Source: QS-5-54-17 sp964489295
GTDB lineage: Bacteria; Patescibacteriota; Saccharimonadia; QS-5-54-17
Reading direction: 5' to 3'
Length of the DNA stretch: 42,101 nt
Assembly: GCA_964489295.1 (NCBI GenBank)
Contig: CAZAXT010000003.1
Location: forward strand, 1-42,101
The position numbers and the translations under genes are program-made. The notes under the pieces are model-generated. The model was given only the letters and a program-made list of their open reading frames with translations, did no database searches and had not been told where the DNA came from. Below are positions 23,546 through 31,912 of this stretch, piece after piece (positions within the stretch are counted from its first letter, which is position 1; every line of letters starts with the position of its first letter).

Positions 23546-24478
23546 ATGATCTATCTATTCCACGGAGAAAACACACATGCGGCCAAGCAGCAGATTCATA
23601 AACTGATCGAGCGGTTCAAAAGCAGCACCGGATCGGATTTCGGCTTGCATCGGTTCAGCGAAGAAGATGAGCCGGATGCGATAATCCAAGCCATTACAGC
23701 CGTGCCGATGTTCAGTTCCAGCAGTCTGGTCGTTATCGAAAACCCGAGCCAGGCCAAGCAACTGACCGATGCGCTGTTACCAAAACTAGATGACGTACCC
23801 GAAGAGACGGTGGTTGCCATTCATGACCCGGGGGTGGATAAACGTACCAACTGGTTCAAAACGTTGCAGAAACATGCCACCGTCAAGGAGTTCCAAACCA
23901 GATCCCGGCCCCAGTTACACAAATGGGTCCAGAAAACGACGGAAACCCATGAAGTTACACTGAGCAAAGACGCGATCGAACTGTTGCTTGAATATATCGG
24001 AGAGGATGAGCGCCAGCTGAGCAACGAGATCGCTAAGCTTGCCAATATAGGTGAGTCGATCGATGAGACGCACATCCGAACGTTGATCCGGCCGAAGCCG
24101 CGTCAAACCATATTTACCTTGCTCGACGCACTGAGTGCCGGTGATATCGAGCGCGCGCTAACCCATTTCGATGACTTGCACTCCCAGAACATCCATGAAC
24201 TGGAAATCCTGGCCATGCTTGGGTGGCAGGTGCGGGTATTTCTGGTCATCGCCAGCGCTGACTCGATCGGTGACCAGCAACTCGCCCAGGATCATGGCAT
24301 GAAACCTTATACCATCCAAAAGGGCAAACCCATCGCAAAGCGGGTTTCGGTGCAAACGCTTCAAAACGCCTATCAGGAAATCATCGCCACTGATTACGCC
24401 ATCAAAACCAGTCAGAACGAACCGCACGTACTGTTGGAACAACTAATCATGCGGCTGCACGGGTATCTGAGTCAATGA
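23546..24478 (+). CDS. holA: DNA polymerase III delta subunit HolA
   Basis: Clamp-loader subunit that opens the sliding clamp. The 310-residue protein starts MIYLFHGENTHAAKQQIHKL, in the position of the usual degenerate P-loop. The FKTLQKHATVKEFQ region and the QLSNEIAKLANI helix match the AAA+ and collar domains of delta. The C-terminal part (IFTLLDALSAGDIERALTHFDDL...LGWQVR) is typical. The ATG at 23546 follows a -10 element by 6 nt, so the mRNA is probably leaderless; earlier in-frame ATGs lie in the repeat-containing promoter. It is convergent with rpsT, a common neighbour of holA. Confidence 0.9.
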   Translation: MIYLFHGENTHAAKQQIHKLIERFKSSTGSDFGLHRFSEEDEPDAIIQAITAVPMFSSSSLVVIENPSQAKQLTDALLPKLDDVPEETVVAIHDPGVDKRTNWFKTLQKHATVKEFQTRSRPQLHKWVQKTTETHEVTLSKDAIELLLEYIGEDERQLSNEIAKLANIGESIDETHIRTLIRPKPRQTIFTLLDALSAGDIERALTHFDDLHSQNIHELEILAMLGWQVRVFLVIASADSIGDQQLAQDHGMKPYTIQKGKPIAKRVSVQTLQNAYQEIIATDYAIKTSQNEPHVLLEQLIMRLHGYLSQ

Positions 24479-24547
24479 GCTGTAAAACTTCTTCCCGTTT
24501 TTACATCAGGAAATTCCACATCCTGGCTGAACTCGTCCAAAAAGTTT

Positions 24548-24961
24548 TTACTTGCTGGATCCGGACTGTTTTTTAGTACTTGAGCTTGAGGTGGACTTGG
24601 ATTTCGAACCGGAGGTAGTGCCGGATTTTTTGTTGCCGGAGGCTTGTTTTTGGCTTCCACCGGAAGTTTTCTTAGCGTCCGATCCACTCTTGGATGAAGC
24701 GAAGGCTTGCTCGAGTTGGCGGGTTAACCGGGACTTTTTCCGGGCGCCGGTATTCTTTTTGATGACACCTTTTTTAACCGCCTTGTCGATGGCTTTCTGG
24801 GCGTTTTTGGCATGTTCCCGCGCTTCCTGCTCTTGGTGGTTGGAAATCGCGTCATAGGTCTGCTTGATAGCTTGGCGCATCGAGCGCTTGACACTCAGGT
24901 TTTCCCGGTAACGGGTTTGGTTTTGTCGCATCCGTTTGCTGGCGGATCTGATATTCGGCAT
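24548..24961 (-). CDS. rpsT: Ribosomal protein S20 with long Ser/Lys-rich C-terminal tail
   Basis: A small-subunit protein that binds 16S rRNA. MPNIRSASKRMRQNQTRYREN at the start and the helical core up to about residue 85 (KAIDKAVKKGVIKKNTGARKKSRL) are typical of S20. The protein is 137 residues long instead of about 87. The last 50 are almost only Ser, Lys, Gly, Thr and Gln, probably disordered and basic. The ATG at 24961 is preceded by GAGGAG, which decides the start against an in-frame ATG 75 nt upstream. The tail is encoded without stops and is probably translated. Confidence 0.92.
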   Translation of the reverse strand: MPNIRSASKRMRQNQTRYRENLSVKRSMRQAIKQTYDAISNHQEQEAREHAKNAQKAIDKAVKKGVIKKNTGARKKSRLTRQLEQAFASSKSGSDAKKTSGGSQKQASGNKKSGTTSGSKSKSTSSSSTKKQSGSSK

Positions 24962-25125
24962 AACAACTCCTCTTGATTCAAGACCAGAATATAGGGGATT
25001 GCGAGGGGTTTGTAAAGCGACCACACATATGCGCACTTACAACCCTGACATTATGTAGACGCGATGCTTCCCAGTATGCCGGATTTTTCGGGCGTATCGT
25101 TCGCATCAGTTCGTTGTAATTTTGA

Positions 25126-25154
25126 TTGACAAAACAGGGGAGCTAACGTAGCGT
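25126..25154 (+). promoter_or_regulatory. Promoter for the DHH-like gene (leaderless)
   Basis: TTGACA (25126-25131), 17-bp spacer, TAGCGT (25149-25154). The predicted start, 8 nt further on, is the ATG at 25162. The -10 is weak but the -35 is perfect. Confidence 0.55.
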
Positions 25155-25161
25155 AAGAATT

Positions 25162-27156
25162 ATGGATGGTAATACCGGCGCGAACGAAGCGCCCTCGATA
25201 AAGCAGCAACTCGTCGAAACGATCCGCGGCGCTGAAAGTGTTGTCATAACTACACAGGACAAGCCCGGCAAAGACGCGATCGCCGCGGCCATCGGGTTGC
25301 ATTTATTACTTGAGAAACTGGAAAAAGTAGCAGAGGTAGTCATCACGAGTGACATTCCGGGTCAGCTCCAGTTTTTACCGGCCGATTTCATTAATAAAGA
25401 ACTACAAGGGCAGCGGGATTTCGTTATCGAATTGGACCAATCCCGGGCGGAAGCCGATTCGCTGAAGTACGTTAATGAAAACAACACGCTCAAAGTTTAT
25501 ATCACGCCGTATAACGGTACCTTCAGCGGGGACGATGTGTCGTTTAGTTACGGCGATTATCACTGTGACGCCATCATCGGACTCGGCGCGCATGACGTGA
25601 GCGACCTGAGCGACAGCGTAACGAGTGAGCAGGAGCTGATCCGGAACGCGTCATTCCTGTTGATTAATCCTGGTCCCGGCGGCTCAGGGAGCGAGAACGC
25701 GCTGAATTGGCATGACCCCAATGCTGGCTCGATCTGCGAAATGGTCATGAGTATGTCCGAGGCGCTCGGAAGCGGTATGCTGGATGAAGATATCGCCACG
25801 GCGCTTATGACCGGGATCGTGGAACGAACCGAGCACTTTACCAATCAAACCACGACCCCGAAAGTGATGACTATGTCGGCACAGCTTCTGGCCGCCGGTG
25901 CCCGGCAGTCCCAGATCGTGGATCAATTATCCAAACCGGAGCAGCCGGCCAAAGAAGCGCAAAGCCATGACTCCGATACACCCGCACAGGAAGAGGACAG
26001 TAAACAATCACAAGATACCGATCGACCACCGAACGAATTTCAGCTCCGCCAATCCAAACAAGGACAGCCAGCTGCATCGGGCGAGGGAGAAGATAGTAAA
26101 ACCAGTTCTTCAGGGGTTTCGGTCCGTGGTGGCAACGGGCAGTCTTCAGACAGCGGCCAATCACAACAGCCAGCGGCAAGTACGGCGTCCGGATCTTCGA
26201 CCGCGGCCGGCGGGCAACACCAATCAAGCGACAACCAAGCGGAGCAGAGTACATCCCCGTACTCGTTAGCCGGGAACGGGCAGTCTGGTTCTGCTGCATC
26301 CCAGGCGAGCCAATCGCACCCATCAGCTGCTCAGGCAGAAAGTACGGCTGCAAGCTCTCAACCCCAGCCCCAGTCGCAAGCTCAGGCGGGTTCGTCTGGT
26401 GGCGGGGCACAGACCGGACAGGCGGCCTCGTCCCAACAGGCTTCCGGGCAGGGGCAGCAACCCCAATCAGGCCAGCAACCCGCGGCATCAGCGCAATCCG
26501 GCCAACAAGCTACCGGCGGGCAACAAGCTGCTGGTGCAGGGCAAACCGGTACTGGGCAGACGGGAGGTGGACAATCGCAAGCCGCGTCTGACACGACCGC
26601 TCAGAACTCCGGTGCGCGTGACCCCCAAAGCCAGGGAGCAAGTATCCATCCTCCATCAGGAGGCGACAATCAGTCGTCCAACCAGGATGCTATTATGGCC
26701 GCTATGAACGCTGGCGGAGAGAGCAATGGTCAGCAGAATCCTGGCAGCCAAGCAAACCAGCAATCGAACCAGGATTCTTCCCAGAGTGCGAGCGGGCAGC
26801 AGTCTTCAAGCAGTCAACAATCGCCTCAGAGCGGAGCGTCCCCGGGTGCGGCTGCGAACCAGGGACAACAGGCATCGGGCAACCAACCGCAACAGCAAAC
26901 CCAGCAAAGTAGTCCCGGCCAACAAGCGCAGACTTCGCCATCAACGGGGCAACAGCAAGGCGCCGCCCAGCAGGCGCAAACTTCCCAATCTTCGGGTCAA
27001 CAACAGAATACGGATCAACAAAACAGCCAATCCGGCCAGCAGTCAGGTGATGCATCCGACGGTTCGGACTTGGAAGCGGCCCGCAAGGCAGTGGAAGAAG
27101 CCCAAAAACAAGCCGATCAACAGTCGGGCCAATCACAGGATCAAAATCAGCAATAG
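25162..27156 (+). CDS. Degenerate DHH-phosphoesterase-like protein with 400-residue Q/S/G/A-rich tail
   Basis: A 664-residue protein. Residues about 1-260 resemble the DHH/NrnA-type fold: a DAIAAAIGLHLLL helix where DxD motifs usually sit, alternating strands, and the late SICEMVMSMSEAL and ATALMTGIVERTEHF segments. The metal-binding residues are lost. The site of the DHH motif reads LLINPGPGGSG, and the first motif reads DKPGKDAIA. It is probably not a phosphodiesterase and may bind a ligand or protein. Residues about 261-640 are nearly all Gln, Ser, Gly, Ala, Pro, Asn and Thr, prion-like in composition. They end in a short charged helix (DLEAARKAVEEAQKQADQQ). No export signal is seen. Confidence 0.7.
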   Translation: MDGNTGANEAPSIKQQLVETIRGAESVVITTQDKPGKDAIAAAIGLHLLLEKLEKVAEVVITSDIPGQLQFLPADFINKELQGQRDFVIELDQSRAEADSLKYVNENNTLKVYITPYNGTFSGDDVSFSYGDYHCDAIIGLGAHDVSDLSDSVTSEQELIRNASFLLINPGPGGSGSENALNWHDPNAGSICEMVMSMSEALGSGMLDEDIATALMTGIVERTEHFTNQTTTPKVMTMSAQLLAAGARQSQIVDQLSKPEQPAKEAQSHDSDTPAQEEDSKQSQDTDRPPNEFQLRQSKQGQPAASGEGEDSKTSSSGVSVRGGNGQSSDSGQSQQPAASTASGSSTAAGGQHQSSDNQAEQSTSPYSLAGNGQSGSAASQASQSHPSAAQAESTAASSQPQPQSQAQAGSSGGGAQTGQAASSQQASGQGQQPQSGQQPAASAQSGQQATGGQQAAGAGQTGTGQTGGGQSQAASDTTAQNSGARDPQSQGASIHPPSGGDNQSSNQDAIMAAMNAGGESNGQQNPGSQANQQSNQDSSQSASGQQSSSSQQSPQSGASPGAAANQGQQASGNQPQQQTQQSSPGQQAQTSPSTGQQQGAAQQAQTSQSSGQQQNTDQQNSQSGQQSGDASDGSDLEAARKAVEEAQKQADQQSGQSQDQNQQ

Positions 27157-27328
27157 CGAAATTAGCCTGCTAATCGGCAGATTAGAAATCCGAAATGTGG
27201 AATCTGCAGTTCACCATAAAAATTCAGAGTTATTATTCTGAATCCATCGCGGGCGGAGAAGACTCTCTCATGAGGTGAGACGAAGGATAGCTTTACCCTC
27301 AACGCTTCGCCCTTTACCCTAAAGCCGT

Positions 27329-28015
27329 ATGGACGGGATTTTATTGATCGACAAACCAAAGGGGTGGAGCAGCTTCGATGTTATTCGAAAAATGCGACCG
27401 GCTTTGGACATAAAAAAGATGGGGCATGCGGGAACGCTAGACCCTATGGCGACCGGACTTTTAGTCGTGCTTGTCGGCCGGGCAACCAAACAGCAGGAGC
27501 GATTCATGGGCTTGGAGAAAACCTACGAGGCCGAAGTCACGCTGGGGGCGACCAGTACCACGGACGACGGAGAGGGAACGATAACGGATTGGAGCACGGA
27601 GCACGAAGAACGAAACATGAAACCAGACGAAAATGAAGTCGAACAGATACTAAATCAGTTTACCGGAGAGATTGAGCAGGTGCCACCGCGGCATTCGGCG
27701 GTCAAGGTGCAGGGGCAACGGGCGTACAAGCTGGCCCGGAACGGGGAAGAAGTGGAGCTGGAACCCCGGCCAGTGACGGTTCATGATGTATCGGATATAA
27801 ACTATGACTATCCGGTCTTGGAGCTTACGCTCCGGGTATCCAGCGGTACCTATATCCGTAGTCTGGCCCGGGATATGGGTGAGGCGCTTGATACCGGTGG
27901 GTATTTGAGTAGTTTACGCCGGACCCGGATCGGCGAGCATTCGGTCGATGACGCGGTGTCGCCCGAGAGCAACACGGAGCAGATCCGGAGCAATCTTACA
28001 CCGATAGATTTTTGA
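27329..28015 (+). CDS. truB: tRNA pseudouridine-55 synthase TruB
   Basis: Converts U55 to pseudouridine in the T loop of tRNA. The 228-residue protein has the catalytic Asp38 in GHAGTLDPMATG, the KTYEAEVTLGATSTTDDGEG strand region, PPRHSAVKVQGQRAYKLAR and SSGTYIRSLARDMGEAL. It lacks a C-terminal PUA domain. Residues about 88-98 (TEHEERNMKPD) are encoded by four heptad repeats (27592-27619) and lie in a variable loop. No ribosome-binding site is visible; TACCCT ends 8 nt before the ATG. Two copies of CTTTACCCT occur just upstream. Confidence 0.95.
   Translation: MDGILLIDKPKGWSSFDVIRKMRPALDIKKMGHAGTLDPMATGLLVVLVGRATKQQERFMGLEKTYEAEVTLGATSTTDDGEGTITDWSTEHEERNMKPDENEVEQILNQFTGEIEQVPPRHSAVKVQGQRAYKLARNGEEVELEPRPVTVHDVSDINYDYPVLELTLRVSSGTYIRSLARDMGEALDTGGYLSSLRRTRIGEHSVDDAVSPESNTEQIRSNLTPIDF
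27592..27619 (+). repeat. Heptad repeat cluster inside truB (4 units)
   Basis: GAGCACG, GAGCACG, AAGAACG, AAACATG are contiguous and in frame in a variable loop of TruB. Same xAxxAxG pattern as the clusters in mutM and tlyA. Confidence 0.6.
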
Positions 28016-28238
28016 CATATGTGTTTTTGATTGTATAATAAATTATCATGGTCTAATCCATGTGTACCCGACAATCACAAGCTGTTGAGTAGTTTCGTTT
28101 CCGATGCAATACGGAAATCGTTTATTTCATACTGTCATTCCGGAATTTTACTCTGAAGCTCAAAATCTCAGTACTGAATCTCATTTTCTGAAAGGATAAT
28201 GTACGATCGGACCGATCGATCAGTCGTCCACAGAAAGG

Positions 28239-28338
28239 NNNNNNNNNNNNNNNNNNNNNNNNNNNNNNNNNNNNNNNNNNNNNNNNNNNNNNNNNNNNNN
28301 NNNNNNNNNNNNNNNNNNNNNNNNNNNNNNNNNNNNNN
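28239..28338. other. Scaffold gap (100 N) in the truB-rpsO spacer
   Basis: Exactly 100 Ns of unknown true length. The flanks are not repeated, unlike the first gap. Before it, an ATG at 28199 with AAAGG a few bases upstream opens a frame (MYDRTDRSVVHRK) that enters the gap. After it, an open frame runs from the gap to a stop at 28426-28428. A small or larger gene may be lost here. The bases 28016-28198 hold a TATAAT (28037 region) but no gene that I can support. Confidence 0.85.
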
Positions 28339-28436
28339 ATGCATCATCGTGACATCGATGAACGCTTATGCTTGCGGCTTCCACCGGGGCGTGCTATTGT
28401 AACCCGCCGGTATAATCTGCTAATATAATGGTGAAT

Positions 28437-28703
28437 ATGGTGGAAACACAGGACAAACAAGATATCGTAGCCAAGCAAGGTACTCACAAGGACGACACAG
28501 GTTCGTCCCAGGTGCAGATCGGGATTCTGACCGAGCGGATCAAGTCGTTGACGGAGCATTTGAAGACCCATAAACATGACCACCATTCCCGTCGCGGATT
28601 ACTCCAGATGGTCGGCAAGCGCCGCCGCCTGCTGGATTATCTCAAACGCAAAGATCCTGACGCGTACCAAAACATAATAAAAGAATTTGACCTTCGGCGA
28701 TAA
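28437..28703 (+). CDS. rpsO: Ribosomal protein S15
   Basis: Binds the central domain of 16S rRNA. DDTGSSQVQIGILTERIKSLTEHLKTHKHDHHSRRGLLQMVGKRRRLLDYL is the full S15 core in normal order, ending EFDLRR. The start is uncertain. The ATG at 28437 (88 residues) lies 7 nt after a TATAAT at 28424-28429, like the other leaderless genes here, and gives the usual distance to DDTGS. An ATG at 28428 would add three residues but overlaps that box; it could be served by a second TATAAT at 28411-28416. pnp follows at about 200 nt, a widely conserved pairing. Confidence 0.95.
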   Translation: MVETQDKQDIVAKQGTHKDDTGSSQVQIGILTERIKSLTEHLKTHKHDHHSRRGLLQMVGKRRRLLDYLKRKDPDAYQNIIKEFDLRR

Positions 28704-28713
28704 GACAATCACT

Positions 28714-28766
28714 CTGAATTTGCTTCAGTAAACCTATGTCAGGATATTCTGAATCAGTTTCAGGAT
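28714..28766 (+). repeat. REP-like palindromes in the rpsO-pnp spacer
   Basis: CTGAATTTGCTTCAG (28714-28728) and a second imperfect copy around CTGAATCAGTTTCAGGAT (to about 28766) belong to the same dispersed CCTGAA...TTCAGG family found near 31793 and 40041. They lie in the untranslated leader of pnp and could fold as hairpins. Confidence 0.5.
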
Positions 28767-28899
28767 GATACTGCCGAACCCACGCAGTATCAATCCGGTC
28801 ATTTAACGTATATACAGGGTGCGCGGCAAAGCAGCAGTCATACTCTAGCGTGACAGTGTGTCTGTACTTTGCTGCGGTACCCATTTAGGAAAGGAGTCT

Positions 28900-31035
28900 A
28901 TGGGTAATATTATCCACCCCTTCGATGGGGCACAAGAAAAAGTAGAAACCGAGTTTCAAGGCAAAACATTATCGATCGAAACCGGTCAGATGGCGTTTCT
29001 GGCCGATGGCGCGGTAACGGTCACCTACGGCGACACGGTTGTGCTGGGGACGGCCGTGGTCGATCATACGCATCGGGAGGGCGCGGACTTCTTTCCGATG
29101 ATGATCGACTATGAAGAAAAAATGTATGCCTCGGGCAAAATTTCGGGTAGTCGTTTCATCAAGCGTGAAGGTCGTGCCAGCGATCAAGCCACACTGGCCG
29201 CCCGGCTGATCGATCGACCGATCCGTCCGTTGTTCCCAAAAGGCTTTCGCAATGAAGTCCAAGGTGTCGCTACCGTACTGAGTACGGACATGCAACACAG
29301 TACCGAGATTTTAGGAATGGCCGCGATTTCGAGTGCGCTGTCTTTGACCGGTGCGCCCTTCAAGGGGCCGATTGCCGGTGTGACTATCGGGATGGTGGAC
29401 GAAGAGTTGGTGGTATTCCCCGATACGGAGCAGATGGAGAAGAGTGACTTAAACCTCACCGTAGCCGGGACCCGGGAAGCCATAATGATGGTCGAAGGCG
29501 GTGCCAACGAAGTCGACGAGGAGACCATGCTCAAGGCGCTGAATCTGGCACACGAATCCATCCAGCCGATTATCGATCTGCAAGAGCAGTTAACCGAAAA
29601 GATCAAACCGGAGCCAATGGAATACGAATTGGCTGAAAAAGACCCGGAACTGGAGCAGGCCATGGAAGAATTTCTGCGGGACAAACTCGGTTCCGCCATC
29701 CGACATGAATACCATTGGGAGCGGCACCGTGCTTTCAACAACCTCAAAGAAGCGGTATTCGAGCATTTCGCCAGTGAACATCCGGATAGATTCGAACGGG
29801 CGCATATAGAAGAGTCCTACGAAAAAGCAATAAAAGCTGAAGTGCGCCGGGCGATCCTCCAGGAACACAAACGCCCTGACAACCGGGAACCGGACGAGAT
29901 CCGCCCTTTGAGTTCCCAGGTCGGGCTACTGCCACGGGTGCACGGATCGGGACTGTTTACCCGCGGTACAACCCAGGTGCTAAACGTTACGACGCTGGCG
30001 TCGCCAAGTTATGCCCAGGTGATCGACACCATGGAAGAGGATGAAAAGAAACACTTCATACACCACTACAATTTCCCGGGCTATTCCACGGGTGAAGTCA
30101 AGCCGATGCGCTCTCCCGGACGGCGAGAGATCGGCCACGGCGCATTGGCTGAACGTGCCTTAGAACCGATGATCCCTCCCCAGGATGAGTTCCCGTATGT
30201 CATCCGTTCGGTCTCGGAGGTCGTGACTAGTAATGGCTCAACGTCTATGGCCAGCGTTTGTGGCAGTACTATGAGCTTGATGGATGCCGGTGTCCCCATT
30301 AAACGACCAGTATCCGGTATCGCTATGGGGTTGATGATGGATGAAGCGGGTGAATACGAAATCCTCTCAGACATCATAGGTGGCGAAGATTTCTCCGGCG
30401 ATATGGATTTTAAGGTCGCCGGAACCAGCGAAGGCATTACCGCGGTCCAAATGGACATCAAGATTGAAGGCATCACGCCCGAGATCATGGAAAACGCATT
30501 GTCCCAGGCTCACACTGGCCGGGCGTATATTTTGGACCGCATGCTCGAGACGATCGCCGAACCCCGAAGCGATCTCAGCAGCCGGGCGCCGCGCATCCTG
30601 CAATATCGGATTGATCCGGAAAAAATCCGGGATGTCATCGGCAAGGGCGGCGAGACCGTCAACAAGCTGATCGAGGAAACCGGGGCACAGATCGACATCG
30701 AGGATGATGGCTTGATTTACATCGCGGCCGAACAGGGGAATGCCGAAGGTGCCGAAACCGCGCTTGAGAAAATCAAGGCACTCACGACCGAACCCGAGGT
30801 CGGGGAGATATATGAGGGCACGGTCGTCCGATTGATGGAATACGGTGCGTTCGTGGAAATCATGCCCGGTAAAGACGGCTTGTTGCATATTTCAGAACTC
30901 GAAGATCACCACATCGATGATATTCACAACGAACTGTCCGAAGGCGACACGGTAACTGTCAAACTGATCTCCATCGATGAAATGGGTCGATTAAAGTTGA
31001 GTAAGAAACAAGCAGAGGAAACAAGTAGCACGTAA
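28900..31035 (+). CDS. pnp: Polyribonucleotide nucleotidyltransferase (PNPase)
   Basis: A 3'-5' phosphorolytic exoribonuclease of RNA decay. The 711-residue protein has two RNase PH-like domains separated by a helical region, then a KH domain (VIGKGGETVNKLIEETG from about 579) and an S1 domain (EVGEIYEGTVVRLMEYGAFVEI from about 633). The catalytic second PH domain has FPGYSTGEVKPMRSPGRREIGHG and GGEDFSGDMDFKVAGT. The ATG at 28900 is preceded by AAAGGAG, which rules out an in-frame ATG 42 nt earlier. About 200 nt of leader after rpsO carries REP-like palindromes, possibly processed by RNase as in other pnp leaders. Confidence 0.97.
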   Translation: MGNIIHPFDGAQEKVETEFQGKTLSIETGQMAFLADGAVTVTYGDTVVLGTAVVDHTHREGADFFPMMIDYEEKMYASGKISGSRFIKREGRASDQATLAARLIDRPIRPLFPKGFRNEVQGVATVLSTDMQHSTEILGMAAISSALSLTGAPFKGPIAGVTIGMVDEELVVFPDTEQMEKSDLNLTVAGTREAIMMVEGGANEVDEETMLKALNLAHESIQPIIDLQEQLTEKIKPEPMEYELAEKDPELEQAMEEFLRDKLGSAIRHEYHWERHRAFNNLKEAVFEHFASEHPDRFERAHIEESYEKAIKAEVRRAILQEHKRPDNREPDEIRPLSSQVGLLPRVHGSGLFTRGTTQVLNVTTLASPSYAQVIDTMEEDEKKHFIHHYNFPGYSTGEVKPMRSPGRREIGHGALAERALEPMIPPQDEFPYVIRSVSEVVTSNGSTSMASVCGSTMSLMDAGVPIKRPVSGIAMGLMMDEAGEYEILSDIIGGEDFSGDMDFKVAGTSEGITAVQMDIKIEGITPEIMENALSQAHTGRAYILDRMLETIAEPRSDLSSRAPRILQYRIDPEKIRDVIGKGGETVNKLIEETGAQIDIEDDGLIYIAAEQGNAEGAETALEKIKALTTEPEVGEIYEGTVVRLMEYGAFVEIMPGKDGLLHISELEDHHIDDIHNELSEGDTVTVKLISIDEMGRLKLSKKQAEETSST

Positions 31036-31053
31036 CAAGGAACAAGCAGCAAG
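31019..31053 (+). repeat. Heptad repeat cluster spanning the pnp stop
   Basis: AAACAAG, TAGCACG, TAACAAG, GAACAAG, CAGCAAG are contiguous 7-mers from the last codons of pnp into the spacer. They follow the xAxxAxG pattern; the stop codon of pnp lies within the third unit. Confidence 0.55.
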
Positions 31054-31062
31054 GAAATGCGG

Positions 31063-31170
31063 AAATTCTAAATACAAATATGTACAAAACTTCACGCAAA
31101 TGGGAATATCCGAATACATGTTACATGATTTTGGATTTAGATATTGTTTCGAAATTCGACCTTAGAATTT
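31063..31170. repeat. AT-rich element with 9-bp terminal inverted repeats (copy 1)
   Basis: AAATTCTAA (31063-31071) and TTAGAATTT (31162-31170) are exact inverted copies bounding a 108-bp AT-rich spacer between pnp and the glycosylase gene. Inside, GATATTGTTTCGAAATTC is almost identical to GATATTGTTTCGAATTC in the element at 38346-38424. Probably a small non-autonomous palindromic element. Confidence 0.55.
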
Positions 31171-31179
31171 TAAGATTAT

Positions 31180-31761
31180 ATGAGTAAACAGCAGCAGCTC
31201 GACCAGATAGCAGAGCAAATCGTCCAGGACAATATCTGTCCGGAATTAGCGGAGCACGCTACTCAGCTCGTATTCGGTGATGGCAATCCGGATGCGGATA
31301 TCGTTTTCATCGGTGAAGGACCGGGCAAGAATGAAGATGAGCAGGGCAAGCCGTTCGTGGGAGCAGCGGGCAAGTTTCTGGACGAAATGCTGCACAGTAT
31401 CGAGAGGGAACGGGAGGACGTGTATATCACGAACATCATCAAATACCGACCGCCCGAAAACCGTGACCCCCGACCGGATGAAATCAATGCCTTTATGCCG
31501 TATTTACTCCAGCAAATTGAGGTCATTGAACCCAAACTGATCGCCACGTTGGGGCGGTTTTCCATGAACGTGTTTCTGCCCGAGCTGAAGATAAGCCAGG
31601 TTCATGGCCAACCCAAACGCGTCAAAGGACGGGTGTTCTTGCCCTTGTACCACCCAGCGGCCGCGCTATACAACGGTGATCAACGCGGTGTGCTGATGGA
31701 TGATTTCGCCAAAATACCCAAAACCCTGGAATTAATCGGAGGAGAACACGCAAATGCGTGA
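31180..31761 (+). CDS. Uracil-DNA glycosylase, family 4-like, lacking most Fe-S ligands
   Basis: Removes uracil from DNA. The 193-residue protein keeps the family motifs FIGEGPGKNEDEQGKPFVGAAG (about 43-64) and YHPAAAL (157-163, His158). Family 4 enzymes normally bind a 4Fe-4S cluster with four cysteines; here only one is left (Cys20). The other positions read polar, Tyr89 (IIKYRPPENRDP) and Phe105 (EINAF). The protein therefore cannot hold the usual cluster and must be stabilised otherwise. The start is the ATG at 31180; no ribosome-binding site is visible. The gene lies between pnp and rnj on the same strand. Confidence 0.85.
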   Translation: MSKQQQLDQIAEQIVQDNICPELAEHATQLVFGDGNPDADIVFIGEGPGKNEDEQGKPFVGAAGKFLDEMLHSIEREREDVYITNIIKYRPPENRDPRPDEINAFMPYLLQQIEVIEPKLIATLGRFSMNVFLPELKISQVHGQPKRVKGRVFLPLYHPAAALYNGDQRGVLMDDFAKIPKTLELIGGEHANA

Positions 31762-31792
31762 ACGAGTACTCGTGTAAGCCGGTATCGTAGAT

Positions 31793-31811
31793 AAATTTGT
31801 TTCAGGATCTG
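31793..31811 (+). repeat. REP-like element upstream of RNase J gene
   Basis: AAATTTGTTTCAGGATCTG matches the right half of the CCTGAA...TTCAGG element seen whole near 40041. It lies in the 150-bp spacer before the RNase J gene. Confidence 0.4.
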
Positions 31812-31912
31812 TTTGCAACGACTTCCGGGTTCTGAACCGAGTTTATCTGACTCGATCCATTATTACATACGCATATGACACATGTACGAATTACAAAGCA
31901 AGAAAGGAGCAT

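Noticed and set aside
25871..27136. Several open frames opposite and in other frames of the Q/S-rich tail
   Set aside because: Low-complexity CAG/CAA/TCC-rich sequence leaves few stops in other frames; the long frame from the 25162 ATG is continuous with a recognisable N-terminal domain.
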